DNA from: Antedon mediterranea
Taxonomy: Eukaryota; Echinodermata; Crinoidea; Comatulida; Antedonidae
Assembly (NCBI RefSeq): GCF_964355755.1
Contig: NC_092670.1
Span: forward strand, 28,261,795-28,325,794
Length of the DNA: 64,000 nucleotides
Direction of reading: 5' to 3'
The notes below the pieces were generated by a model. The model made no database searches and was not told the DNA's origin. It saw nothing but the letters and a program-made list of their open reading frames with translations. Every line of letters starts with the position of its first letter. Within the stretch, counting starts at the first letter, position 1. A program made the position numbers and the translations under genes. Below are positions 42,801 through 55,646 of the stretch, piece after piece.

Positions 42801-45800
42801 ATTCGATTTGAAGCTATTCTAAGCACTTTGGTGTTTTTATGTTAACAACTTTTTTAGAAAATCACAAAATGGTCTAAAACGGTTTCTAATGTGATTTTAA
42901 GCACTTTGATGTTTTTATGTTAACAACTTTTTTAGAAAATCACAAAATGGTCTAAAACGTCTCCAAATGCGATTTGAAGCAATTCTAAGCACTTTGGTGT
43001 TTTTATGGTAACGAGTTTTTTTGAATATCACAAAATGGTCTAAAATGTCTCCAAATGCGATTTGAAGCTTTTCTAAGCACTTTGGTGTTTTTATGTTTAC
43101 AAGTTTTTTTCGAAAATCACAAAATGGTCTAAAACGGCTCCAAATGCGATTTGAAGCTATTCTAAGCACTTTGGTGTTTTTATGTTAACAAGTTTTTTCG
43201 AAAATCACAAAATGGTCTAAAATGTCTCCAAATGCGATTTGAAGCTTTTCTAAGCACTTTGGTGTTTTTAAGTTTACAAGTTTTTTCGAAAATCACAAAA
43301 TGGTCTAAAACGTCTCCAAATGCGATTTGAAGCTATTCTAAGCAATTTGGTGTTTTTATGTTAACAAGTTTTTTCGAAAATCACAAAATGGTCTAAAACG
43401 TCTCCAAATGCGATTTGAAGCTATTCTAAGCACTTTGGTGTTTTTATGTTAACAACTTTTTTAGAAAATCACAAAATGGTCTAAAACGGTTTCTAATGTG
43501 ATTTTAAGCACTTTGATGTTTTTATGTTAAATACTTTTTTAGAAAATCACAAAATGGTCTAAAACGTCTCCAAATGCGATTTGAAGCAATTCTAAGCACT
43601 TTGGTGTTTTTATGGTAACGAGTTTTTTTGAATATCACAAAATGGTCTAAAATGTCTCCAAATGCGATTTGAAGCTTTTCTAAGCACTTTGGTGTTTTTA
43701 TGTTTACAAGTTTTTTCGAAAATCACAAAATGGTCTAAAACGGCTCCAAATGCGATTTGAAGCTATTTTAAGCACTTTGGTGTTTTTGTGTAACCAAGTT
43801 TTTTCGAAAATCACAAAAGGGTCTAAAATGTCTCAAAATGCGATTTGAAGCTATTCTGTACACTTTGATGTTTTTATGTTAACAAGTTTTTCGAAAGTCA
43901 CAAAATGGTCTAAAACGTCTCCAAATGCGATTTGAAGCTATTCTAAGCACTTTGGTGTTTTTATGTTAACAAGTTTTTTCGAAAATCACAAAATGCTCTA
44001 AAACGTCTCCAAATGCGATTTGAAGCTATTCTGTACACTTTACTGTTTTTTGTGAATAATTTTTGTCGAAATGCTCAAAATGGTCAAAAACGTTTTTAAA
44101 TACGATATTAAGCTATTTTGTGCTCTTTGATGTTTTTGTGTGAAAAGTTTTATCGAAATGCTCAAAATGTTCTAAAACGGTTTCTAATGTGATTTTAAGC
44201 ACTTTGATGTTTTTATGTTAACGATTTTTTTCGAAAATCACAAAATGGTCTAAAATGTCTCCAAATGCGATTTCAAGCTATTCTTAGCACTTTGGTGTTT
44301 TTATGTTAACAAGTTTTTTCGAAAATCACAAAATGGTCTAAAACGTCTCCAAATGCGATTTTAAGCTATTCTAAGCAATTTGGTGTTTTTATGTTAACAA
44401 GTTTTTTCGAAAATCACAAAATGGTCTAAAACGTCTCCAAATGCGATTTGAAGCTTTTCTAAGCTTACTTTGGTGTTTTTATGTTTAGGAGTTTTTTCGA
44501 AAATCACAAAATGGTCTAAAACGTCTCCAAATTCGATTTGAAGCTATTCTAAGCACTTTGGTGTTTTTATGTTAACAACTTTTTTAGAAAATCACAAAAT
44601 GGTCTAAAACGGTTTCTAATGTGATTTTAAGCACTTTGATGTTTTTATGTTAACAACTTCTTTAGAAAATCACAAAATGGTCTAAAACGTCTCCAAATGC
44701 GATTTGAAGCAATTCTAAGCACTTTGGTGTTTTTATGGTAACGAGTTTTTTTGAATATCACAAAATGGTCTAAAATGTCTCCAAATGCGATTTGAAGCTT
44801 TTCTAAGCACTTTGGTGTTTTTATGTTTACAAGTTTTTTTTGAAAATCACAAAATGGTCTAAAACGGCTCCAAATGCGATTTTTAAGCTATTCTAAGCAC
44901 TTTGGTGTTTTTATGTTAACAAGTTTTTTCGAAAATCACAAAATGGTCTGAAACGTCTCCAAATGCGATTTGAAGCTATTCTAAGCAATTTGGTGTTTTT
45001 ATGTTAACAAGTTTTTTCGAAAATCACAAAATGGTCTAAAACGTCTCCAAATGCGATTTGAAGCTATTCTAAGCACTTTGGTGTTTTTATGTTAACAACT
45101 TTTTTAGAAAATCACAAAATGGTCTAAAACGGTTTCTAATGTGATTTTAAGCACTTTGATGTTTTTATGTTAACAACTTTTTTAGAAAATCACAAAATGG
45201 TCTAAAACGTCTCCAAATGCGATTTGAAGCAATTCTAAGCACTTTGGTGTTTTTATGGTAACGAGTTTTTTTGAATATCACAAAATGGTCTAAAATGTCT
45301 CCAAATGCGATTTGAAGCTTTTCTAAGGACTTTGGTGTTTTTATGTTTACAAGTTTTTTCGAAAATCACAAAATGGTCTAAAACGGCTCCAAATGCGATT
45401 TGAAGCTATTTTAAGCACTTTGGTGTTTTTGTGTAACCAAGTTTTTTCGAAAATCACAAAAGGGTCTAAAATGTCTCAAAATGCGATTTGAAGCTATTCT
45501 GTACACTTTGATGTTTTTATGTTAACAAGTTTTTCGAAAGTCACAAAATGGTCTAAAACGTCTCCAAATGCGATTTGAAGCTATTCTGTACACTTTACTG
45601 TTTTTTGTGAATAATTTTTGTCGAAATGCTCAAAATGGTCAAAAACGTTTTTAAAAACGATATTAAGCTACAACTAAGCTATTCTAAGCACTTTGGTGTT
45701 TTTATGTTAACAACTTTTTTAGAAAATCACAAAATGGTCTAAAACGGTTTCTAATGTGATTTTAAGCACTTTGATGTTTTTATGTTAACAACTTTTTTAG

Positions 45801-48746
45801 AAAATCACAAAATGGTCTAAAACGGTTTCTAATGTGATTTTAAGCACTTTGATGTTTTTATGTTAACAACTTTTTTAGAAAATCACAAAATGGTCTAAAA
45901 CGTCTCCAAATGCGATTTGAAGCAATTCTAAGCACTTTGGTGTTTTTATGGTAACGAGTTTTTTTGAATATCACAAAATGGTCTAAAATGTCTCCAAATG
46001 CGATTTGAAGCTTTTCTAAGCACTTTGGTGTTTTTATGTTTACAAGTTTTTTTCGAAAATCACAAAATGGTCTAAAACGGCTCCAAATGCGATTTGAAGC
46101 TATTCTAAGCACTTTGGTGTTTTTATGTTAACAAGTTTTTTCGAAAATCACAAAATGGTCTAAAATGTCTCCAAATGCGATTTGAAGCTTTTCTAAGCAC
46201 TTTGGTGTTTTTATGTTTACAAGTTTTTTCGAAAATCACAAAATGGTCTAAAACGGCTCCAAATGCGATTTGAGGCTATTTTAAGCACTTTGGTGTTTTT
46301 GTGTAACCAAGTTTTTTCGAAAATCACAAAAGGGTCTAAAATGTCTCAAAATGCGATTTGAAGCTATTCTGTACACTTTGATGTTTTTATGTTAACAAGT
46401 TTTTCGAAAGTCACAAAATGGTCTAAAACGTCTCCAAATGCGATTTGAAGCTATTCTAAGCACTTTGGTGTTTTTATGTTAACAAGTTTTTTCGAAAATC
46501 ACAAAATGCTCTAAAACGTCTCCAAATGCGATTTGAAGCTATTCTGTACACTTTACTGTTTTTTGTGAATAATTTTTGTCGAAATGCTCAAAATGGTCAA
46601 AAACGTTTTTAAATACGATATTAAGCTATTTTGTGCTCTTTGATGTTTTTGTGTGAAAAGTTTTATCGAAATGCTCAAAATGTTCTAAAACGGTTTCTAA
46701 TGTGATTTTAAGCACTTTGATGTTTTTATGTTAACGAATTTTTTCGAAAATCACAAAATGGTCTAAAATGTCTCCAAATGCGATTTCAAGCTATTCTTAG
46801 CACTTTGGTGTTTTTATGTTAACAAGTTTTTTCGAAAATCACAAAATGGTCTAAAACGTCTCCAAATGCGATTTTAAGCTATTCTAAGCAATTTGGTGTT
46901 TTTATGTTAACAAGTTTTTTCGAAAATCACAAAATGGTCTAAAACGTCTCCAAATGCGATTTGAAGCTTTTCTAAGCTTACTTTGGTGTTTTTATGTTTA
47001 GGAGTTTTTTCGAAAATCACAAAATGGTCTAAAACGTCTCCAAATTCGATTTGAAGCTATTCTAAGCACTTTGGTGTTTTTATGTTAACAACTTTTTTAG
47101 AAAATCACAAAATGGTCTAAAACGGTTTCTAATGTGATTTTAAGCACTTTGATGTTTTTATGTTAACAACTTTTTTAGAAAATCACAAAATGGTCTAAAA
47201 CGTCTCCAAATGCGATTTGAAGCAATTCTAAGCACTTTGGTGTTTTTATGGTAACGAGTTTTTTTGAATATCACAAAATGGTCTAAAATGTCTCCAAATG
47301 CGATTTGAAGATTTTCTAAGCACTTTGGTGTTTTTATGTTTACAAGTTTTTTTCGAAAATCACAAAATGGTCTAAAACGGCTCCAAATGCGATTTGAAGC
47401 TATTCTAAGCACTTTGGTGTTTTTATGTTAACAAGTTTTTTCGAAAATCACAAAATGGTCTAAAACGTCTCCAAATGCGATTTGAAGCTATTCTGTACAC
47501 TTTGCTGTTTTGTGTGAATAATTTTTGTCGAAATGCTCAAAATGGTCAAAAACGTTTTTAAAAACGATATTAAGCTATTTTGTGCTCTTTGATGTTTTTG
47601 TGTGAAAAGTTTTATAGAAATGCTCAAAATGGTCTAAAACGGTTTCTAATGTGATTTTAAGCACTTTGATGTTTTTATGTTAACGAGTTTTTTCGAAAAT
47701 CACAAAATGGTCTAAAATGTCTCCAAATGCGATTTCAAGCTATTCTTAGCACTTTGGTGTTTTTATGTTTACAAGTTTTTTCGAAAATCACAAAATGGTC
47801 TAAAACGTCGCCAAATGCGATTTGAAGCACTTTGGTGTTTTTATGGTAATTTATTTCGAAAATCACAAAATTGTCTAAAACATCTCCAAATGCGATTTTA
47901 AACTATTCTAAGCACTTTGGTGTTTTTATGTTAACAAGTTTTTTCGAAAATCACAAAATGGTCTAAAATGTCTCAAAATGCGATTTGAAGCTTTTCTAAG
48001 CACTTTGGTGTTTTTATGTTTACAAGTTTTTTCGAAAATCACAAAATGGTCTAAAACGTCTCCAAATGCGATTTTAAGCTATTCTAAGCAATTTGGTGTT
48101 TTTATGTTAACAAGTTTTTTCGAAAATCACAAAATGGTCGAAAATGTCACCAAATGCGATTTGAAGCTATTCTGTACACTTTGCTGTTTTGTGTGAATAA
48201 TTTTTGTCGAAATGCTCAAAATGGTCAAAAACGTTTTTAAATACGATATTAAGCTATTTTGTGCTCTTTGATGTTTTTGTGTGAAAAGTTTTATCGAAAT
48301 GCTCAAAATGGTCTAAAACGGTTTCTAATGTGATTTTAAGCACTTTGATGTTTTTATGTTAACAACTTTTTTAGAAAATCACAAAATGGTCTAAAACGTC
48401 TCCAAATGCGATTTGAAGTAATTCTAAGCACTTTGGTGTTTTTATGGTAACGAGTTTTTTTGAATATCACAAAATGGTCTAAAATGTCTCCAAATGCGAT
48501 TTGAAGCTTTTCTAAGCACTTTAGTGTTTTTATGGTAACGAGTTATTTCGAAAATCACAAAATGGTCTAAAACGTCTCCAAATGCGATTTGAAGCTATTC
48601 TGTACACTTTGCTGTTTTGTGTGAATAATTTTTGTCAAAATTCTCAAAATGGTCAAAAACGTTTTTTAATACTATATTAAGCTATTTTGTGCTCTTTGAT
48701 GTTTTTGTGTGAAAAGTTTTATCGAAATGCTCAAAATGGTCTAAAA

Positions 48747-50834
48747 CGGTTTCTAATGTGATTTTAAGCACTTTGATGTTTTTATGTTAACAACTTTTTT
48801 AGAAAATTACAAAATGGTGTAAAACGTCTCCAAATGCGATTTGAAGCTATTCTAAGCACTTTGGTGTTTTTATGGTAACGAGTTTTTTTGAATATCACAA
48901 AATGGTCTAAAATGTCTCCAAATGCGATTTGAAGCTTTTCTAAGCACTTTGGTGTTTTTATGTTAACAAGTTTTTTCGAAAATCACAAAATGGTCTAAAA
49001 CGTCTCCAAATGTGATTTGAAGCTATTCTAAACACTTTGGTGTTTTTATGTTAACAAGTTTTTTCGAAAATCACAAATTGGTCTAAAACGTCTCCAAATG
49101 CGATTTGAAGCTATTTTAAGCACTTTGGTGTTTTTGTGTAACCAAGTTTTTTCGAAAATCACAAAAGGGTCTAAAATGTCTCAAAATGCGATTTGAAGCT
49201 ATTCTGTACACTTTGATGTTTTTTTTGTTAACAAGTTTTTTCGAAAGTCACAAAATGGTCTAAAACGTCTCCAAATGCGATTTGAAGCTATTCTAAGCAC
49301 TTTGGTGTTTTTATGTTAACAAGTTTTTTCGAAAATCACAAAATGGTGTAAAAGTCTCCAAATGCGATTTGAAGCTATTCTAAGCACTTTGGTGTTTTTA
49401 TGTTAACAAGTTTTTTCGAAAATCACAAAATGGTGTAAAACGTCTCCAAATGCGATTTTAAGCTATTCTAAGCAATTTGGTGTTTTTATGTTAACAAGTT
49501 TTTTCGAAAATCACAAAATGGTGTAAAACGTCTCCAAATGCGATTTTAAGCTATTCTAAGCAATTTGGTGTTTTTATGTTAACAAGTTTTTTCGAAAATC
49601 ACAAAATGGTCTAAAACGTCTCCAAATGCGATTTGAAGCTATTCTGTACACTTTACTGTTTTTTGTGAATAATTTTTGTCGAAATGCTCAAAATGGTCAA
49701 AAACGTTTTCAAATACGATATTAAGCTATTTTGTGCTCTTTGATGTTTTTGTGTGAAAAGTTTTATCGAAATGCTCAAAATGGTCTAAAACGGTTTCTAA
49801 TGTGATTTTAAGCACTTTGATGTTTTTATGTTAACAACTTTTTTAGAAAATTACAAAATGGTGTAAAACGTCTCCAAATGCGATTTGAAGCTATTCTAAG
49901 CACTTTGGTGTTTTTATGGTAACGAGTTTTTTTGAATATCACAAAATGGTCTAAAATGTCTCCAAATGCGATTTGAAGCTTTTCTAAGCACTTTGGTGTT
50001 TTTATGTTAACAAGTTTTTTCGAAAATCACAAAATGGTCTAAAACGTCTCCAAATGTGATTTGAAGCTATTCTAAACACTTTGGTGTTTTTATGTTAACA
50101 AGTTTTTTCGAAAATCACAAATTGGTCTAAAACGTCTCCAAATGCGATTTGAAGCTATTTTAAGCACTTTGGTGTTTTTGTGTAACCAAGTTTTTTCGAA
50201 AATCACAAAAGGGTCTAAAATGTCTCAAAATGCGATTTGAAGCTATTCTGTACACTTTGATGTTTTTTTTGTTAACAAGTTTTTTCGAAAGTCACAAAAT
50301 GGTCTAAAACGTCTCCAAATGCGATTTGAAGCTATTCTAAGCACTTTGGTGTTTTTATGTTAACAAGTTTTTTCGAAAATCACAAAATGGTGTAAAAGTC
50401 TCCAAATGCGATTTGAAGCTATTCTAAGCACTTTGGTGTTTTTATGTTAACAAGTTTTTTCGAAAATCACAAAATGGTGTAAAACGTCTCCAAATGCGAT
50501 TTTAAGCTATTCTAAGCAATTTGGTGTTTTTATGTTAACAAGTTTTTTCGAAAATCACAAAATGGTGTAAAACGTCTCCAAATGCGATTTTAAGCTATTC
50601 TAAGCAATTTGGTGTTTTTATGTTAACAAGTTTTTTCGAAAATCACAAAATGGTCTAAAACGTCTCCAAATGCGATTTGAAGCTATTCTGTACACTTTAC
50701 TGTTTTTTGTGAATAATTTTTGTCGAAATGCTCAAAATGGTCAAAAACGTTTTCAAATACGATATTAAGCTATTTTGTGCTCTTTGATGTTTTTGTGTGA
50801 AAAGTTTTATCGAAATGCTCAAAATGGTCTAAAA
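48747..50834 (+). repeat. Two tandem copies of a 1,044-bp higher-order unit
   Basis: The D-monomer marker CGGTTTCT occurs at 48747, 49791 and 50835, giving two exact 1,044-bp steps. Both copies share a private 1-bp deletion giving GTAAAAGTCTCC (near 49348 and 50392), an expanded T8 run, and the ACTTTACTG variant of the B monomer. Shared rare errors show that one copy was made from the other, recently and as a block. Confidence 0.85.
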
Positions 50835-51520
50835 CGGTTTCTAATGTGATTTTAAGCACTTTGATGTTTTTATGTTAACAACTTTTTTAGAAAATTACAA
50901 AATGGTGTAAAACGTCTCCAAATGCGATTTGAAGCTATTCTAAGCAATTTGGTGTTTTTATGTTAACAAGTTTTTTCGAAAATCACAAAATGGTCTAAAA
51001 CGTCTCCAAATGCGATTTGAAGCTATTCTAAGCACTTTTGTGTTTTTATGTTAACAAGTTTTTTCGAAAATCACAAAATGGTCTAAAATGTCTCCAAATG
51101 CAATTTTAAGGTATTCTAAGCACTTTGGGGTTTTTATGTTAACAAGTTTTTTCGAAAATCACAAAATGGTCTAAAACGTCTACAAATGCGATTTGAAGCT
51201 ATTCTAAGCACTTTGGTGTTTTTATGTTAACAAGTTTTTTCGAAAATCACAAAATGGTATAAAACGTCTCCAAATGCGATTTGAAGATTTTCTAAGCACT
51301 TTGGTGTTTTTATGTTTACAAGTTTTTTCGAAAATCACAAAATGGTCTAAAACGTCTCCAAATGCGATTTTAAGGTATTCTAAGCACTTTGGTGTTTTTA
51401 TGTTAACAAGTTTTTTCGAAAATCACAAAATGGTCTAAAACGTCTACAAATGCGATTTGAAGCTATTCTAAGCAATTTGGTGTTTTTATGTTAACAAGTT
51501 TTTTCGAAAATCACAAAATG

Positions 51521-52690
51521 GTCGAAAATGTCACAAAATGCGATTTTAAGCTATTCTAAGCACTTTGTTGTTTTTATGTTAACAAGTTTTTTTCGAAAAT
51601 CTCAAAATGGTCTAAAACGTCTCCAAATGCGATTTGAAGCTATTCTGTACACTTTGCTGTTTTGTGTGAATAATTGTTGTCGAAATGCTCAAAATGGTCA
51701 AAAACGTTTTTAAATACGATATTAAGCTATTTTGTGCTCTTTGATGTTTTTGTGTGAAAAGTTTTATCGAAATGCTCAAAATGGTCTAAAACGGTTTCTA
51801 ATGTGATTTTAAGCACTTTGGTGTTTTTATGTTAACAAGTTTTTTCGAAAATCACAAATTGGTCTAAAACGTCTCCAAATGCGATTTGAAGCTATTTTAA
51901 GCACTTTGGTGTTTTTGTGTAACCAAGTTTTTTCGAAAATCACAAAAGGGTCTAAAATGTCTCAAAATGCGATTTGAAGCTATTCTGTACACTTTGATGT
52001 TTTTTTGTTAACAAGTTTTTTCGAAAGTCACAAAATGGTCTAAAACGTCTCCAAATGCGATTTGAAGCTATTCTAAGCACTTTGCTGTTTTGTGTGAATA
52101 ATTTTTGTCGAAATGCTCAAAATGGTCAAAAACGTTTTTAAATACGATATTAAGCTATTTTGTGCTCTTTGATGTTTTTGTGTGAAAAGTTTTATCGAAA
52201 TGCTCAAAATGGTCTAAAACGGTTTCTAATGTGATTTTAAGCACTTTGATGTTTTTATGTTAACAACTTTTTTAGAAAATCACAAAATGGTCTAAAACGT
52301 CTCCAAATGCGATTTGAAGCAATTCTAAGCACTTTGGTGTTTTTATGGTAACGAGTTTTTTTGAATATCACAAAATGGTCGAAAATGTCACAAAATGCGA
52401 TTTTAAGCTATTCTAAGCACTTTGTTGTTTTTATGTTAACAAGTTTTTTTCGAAAATCTCAAAATGGTCTAAAACGTCTCCAAATGCGATTTGAAGCTAT
52501 TCTGTACACTTTGCTGTTTTGTGTGAATAATTGTTGTCGAAATGCTCAAAATGGTCAAAAACGTTTTTAAATACGATATTAAGCTATTTTGTGCTCTTTG
52601 ATGTTTTTGTGTGAAAAGTTTTATCGAAATGCTCAAAATGGTCTAAAACGGTTTCTAATGTGATTTTAAGCACTTTGGTGTTTTTATGTT
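51521..52690 (+). repeat. 857-bp offset duplication within the array
   Basis: The marker GTCGAAAATGTCACAAAATG appears at 51521 and 52378, 857 bp apart. Both are followed by the same private changes: CACTTTGTTG, a T7 run, AAAATCTCAAAATGG and TGAATAATTGTTGTCG. The copies diverge after about 52690, where the second has an extra monomer. The downstream limit is approximate. Confidence 0.7.
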
Positions 52691-54105
52691 AACAAGTTTT
52701 TTCGAAAATCACAAAATGGTCTAAAACGTCTCCAAATGTGATTTGAAGCTATTCTAAACAATTTGGTGTTTTTATGTTAACAAGTTTTTTCGAAAATCAC
52801 AAATTGGTCTAAAACGTCTCCAAATGCGATTTGAAGCTATTTTAAGCACTTTGGTGTTTTTGTGTAACCAAGTTTTTTCGAAAATCACAAAAGGGTCAAA
52901 AACGTTTTTAAATACGATATTAAGCTATTTTGTGCTCTTTGATGTTTTTGTGTGAAAAGTTTTATCGAAATGCTCAAAATGGTCTAAAACGGTTTCTAAT
53001 GTGATTTTAAGCACTTTGATGTTTTTATGTTAACAACTTTTTTAGAAAATCACAAAAGGTCTAAAACGTCTCCAAATGCGATTTGAAGCAATTCTAAGCA
53101 CTTTGGTGTTTTTATGGTAACGAGTTTTTTTGAATATCACAAAATGGTCTAAAATGTCTCCAAATGCGATTTGAAGCTTTTCTAAGCACTTTGGTGTTTT
53201 TATGTTAACAAGTTTTTTCGAAAATCACAAAATGGTCTAAAACGTCTCCAAATGCGATTTGAAGCTATTCTGTACACTTTGCTGTTTTGTGTGAATAATT
53301 TTTGTCGAAATGCTCAAAATGGTCAAAAACGTTTTTAAATACGATATTAAGCTATTTTGTGCTCTTTGATGTTTTTGTGTGAAAAGTTTTATCGAAATGC
53401 TCAAAATGGTCTAAAACGGTTTCTAATGTGATTTTAAGCACTTTGATGTTTTTATGTTAACAACTTTTTTAGAAAATCACAAAATGGTCTAAAACGTCTC
53501 CAAATGCGATTTGAAGCAATTCTAAGCACTTTGGTGTTTTTATGGTAACGAGTTTTTTTGAATATCACAAAATGGTCTAAAATGTCTCCAAATGCGATTT
53601 GAAGCTTTTCTAAGCACTTTGGTGTTTTTATGGTAACGAGTTATTTCGAAAATCACAAAATGGTCTAAAACGTCTCCAAATGCGATTTGAAGCTATTCTG
53701 TACACTTTGCTGTTTTGTGTGAATAATTTTTGTCAAAATGCTCAAAATGGTCAAAAACGTTTTTAAATACTATATTAAGCTATTTTGTGCTCTTTGATGT
53801 TTTTGTGTGAAAAGTTTTATCGAAATGCTCAAAATGGTCTAAAACGGTTTCTAATGTGATTTTAAGCACTTTGATATTTTTATGTTAACAACTTTTTTAG
53901 AAAATTACAAAATGGTGTAAAACGTCTCCAAATGCGATTTGAAGCTATTCTAAGCACTTTGGTGTTTTTATGGTAACGAGTTTTTTTGAATATCACAAAA
54001 TGGTCTAAAATGTCTCCAAATTCGATTTGAAGCTTTTCTAAGCACTTTGGTGTTTTTATGTTAACAAGTTTTTTCGAAAATCACAAAATGGTCTAAAACG
54101 TCTCC

Positions 54106-54119
54106 CACAGCTGTTCCAA
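54106..54119 (+). repeat. Left terminal inverted repeat of the island
   Basis: CACAGCTGTTCCAA starts immediately after the CTCC of the broken monomer. It pairs with 59561-59574 with one mismatch. Confidence 0.65.
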
Positions 54120-54641
54120 AAATATGAATTAAGTGCAGCGCCCCCAACGTTTATAGCGTTTTATGGAGTAGCGATTCCGAAAACATATTGTATACAAACC
54201 ACACGAGGAACCCGGAAGCAATCAAGCATAAAACGACTGTTTTTTAATAGCCAATAAAAACAAATAAAGACCGCGAAAGTCAGAAAAATAATGAATATTC
54301 ATTAGAACAACCCTGGATGAAGGTGAAAAACATGTTGTCGTCGTTTTATCACGTGGATTTTAAGAGGTAATGCAATTGAAATTTGTACACCCAACGCCAG
54401 TTTTTTTCTCAAGTGATACATTTAAAAAGTAGGTATAAATGTTGTTTTCCATATCAGTTTAAAAATAATTTTTTCTGTTGAATTCTTTGATTTAGTTGGA
54501 TAGTTTAGTTATCCTTGAATGTTTTAACAAGGATCGTATTCATATTGCCTGGCCGGATTTTTTCCTATGCTAGCTTATAATAGGCTATGCCCAGGCCCCA
54601 TTGCGTGGTTAAAACCAGCTGTGTAAGACTAAGACTAATGG
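54120..54641. other. Left arm of the island, no gene recognised
   Basis: This is unique AT-rich DNA with no convincing ORF. It holds the subterminal AAGTGCAGCGCCCCC block at 54131-54145. It also holds a small hairpin, ATCCTTG at 54511-54517 pairing with CAAGGAT at 54528-54534. I see no clear promoter or splice structure. Confidence 0.6.
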
Positions 54642-55066
54642 CTGTTTATTATTAACACGTAAACATGTATATTCGGTGGGCCTGATTAATTACTTGTTCC
54701 TGGTCCTAATTAAAAATTAGGCCTAGGCCTAAGCTTTTTTAATAATCATTCATATTGGGAGAGGAGTACAGAGTAGGCCAGGCTACAGGCCTAGCTAGGC
54801 CTATATATAGGCTAGGCTACATCATCAGCAGGTTAAAGGCTGGAAGCCTACCTAGCATGTCTTAGTCAAAGATCTGTAATATATTAATAGAAAGAAGCTA
54901 TAGAGTACTGTGACATTAGATATTTAATCATAAATGCATATTTCTTTCATATTTGTATTGTATATTTATTATTTTGATATGCAATCACAATCTAAATCAG
55001 TAAATAACATCAATTTCCGTTATCAATAAATAATTATTAATATATAAACCAAATTAAAATAAAATA
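54642..55066 (+). repeat. Tandem repeat of about 464 bp, copy 1 (diverged, 425 bp)
   Basis: This is the first of four direct copies. It starts CTGTTTATTATTAACACG and ends AAATTAAAATAAAATA. It lacks a block of about 30 bp present in the other copies (around GTGACAGTTGACC) and has more substitutions, so it is probably the oldest copy. It contains palindromic AGGCCTAGGCCT and TAGGCCTATATATAGGC motifs. Confidence 0.85.
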
Positions 55067-55489
55067 ACTGTTTATTTTTAACACGTAAACATGTCTATTC
55101 GGGGGCCTGAGTGACAGTTGACCTGTTATAAAACTGATCAATTACTTGTTCCTGGTCCTAATTAAAAATTAGGCCTAGCCTAGGCCTAAGCTTTTTTAAT
55201 AATCATTCATATTGGGAGAGAGGAGTACAGAGTAGGCCAGGTTACAGGCCTAGCTAGGCCTATACTATATATAGGCTAGGCTACATCATTAGCAGGTTAA
55301 AGGCTAGCAGCCTACCTAGCATGTCTTAGTCAAAGATCTGTAATATATTAATAGAAAGAAGCTATAGAGTACTGTGACATTAGATATTTAATCATAAATG
55401 CATATTTCTTTCATATTTGTATTGTATATTTATTATTTTGATATGCAATCACAATCTAAATCAGTAAATAACATCAATTTCCGTTATCA

Positions 55490-55498
55490 ATAAATAAT
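55490..55498 (+). other. 9-bp target-site duplication of the MITE, left copy
   Basis: ATAAATAAT lies directly before the element and is matched exactly at 56290-56298. The uninterrupted target is seen once in copy 3 of the 464-bp repeat. Confidence 0.88.
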
Positions 55499-55646
55499 CG
55501 CTGTGGCTAAAGATACGGTACCGTATTCTAACTTCTGTTTACTAAAGATACGGTAAAATTGCATTACGTCATAACCAGCCAATGGGGTGCTGGTACTTGT
55601 GTGACGTCATCGTATAAGGACTTTGTGGATTTTTTTTCATATCGCG
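55499..55646 (+). repeat. Left terminal inverted repeat of the MITE
   Basis: This 148-bp repeat includes the perfect palindrome ATACGGTACCGTAT at 55513-55526 and a second partial copy of TAAAGATACGGTA about 38 bp further in. A CCAAT box and a full CRE palindrome lie further inward. It pairs with 56142-56289 with few mismatches. Confidence 0.87.
55564..55609 (+). promoter_or_regulatory. CRE/CCAAT cluster in the left MITE repeat
   Basis: In order and facing inward: TTACGTCA at 55564-55571, CCAAT at 55579-55583 and TGACGTCA, the full CREB/ATF palindrome, at 55602-55609. The cluster resembles a compact animal promoter. Function is inferred from motifs only. Confidence 0.35.

Larger units (their letters stand above)
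1..54105 (+). repeat. 88-bp satellite, higher-order tandem array, left block
   Basis: The stretch is an uninterrupted head-to-tail array of an 88-bp AT-rich monomer (28 G/C in 88). I estimate roughly 620 monomers from length divided by period. Every monomer carries recognisable landmarks in the same order: CACAAAATGGTC, CGTCTCCAAATGCGATTTG, TAAGCACTTTGG and TGTTAACAAG followed by TTTTTTCG. I saw no inverted monomers, gene, RNA gene or unrelated insertion in the block. Monomers fall into classes A, B, C and D plus sub-variants, arranged as B-C-D cassettes separated by variable runs of A. Neighbouring monomers differ more than monomers at equivalent places in distant blocks, which is the usual signature of higher-order repeat organisation. 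Satellites of this kind usually sit in centromeric or pericentromeric heterochromatin, but nothing in the sequence proves that here. Confidence 0.97.

Noticed and set aside
42915-43169. 84-residue minus-strand ORF with repeated RPFCDF, found again at 45858, 47158 and 63245
   Set aside because: It is the translation of about three satellite monomers. 88 is not a multiple of 3, so the frame rotates and closes. Copies are alike because the DNA is repeated.
47978-48196. 72-residue plus-strand ORF, and similar ones at 51528 and 52361 and on the minus strand at 61265
   Set aside because: Satellite translations with no codon signal; they appear only where variants happen to remove stops.
1-54105. 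CRISPR array or telomere repeat
   Set aside because: There are no unique spacers between constant repeats; whole 88-bp monomers vary together. The unit is far longer than telomere repeats.
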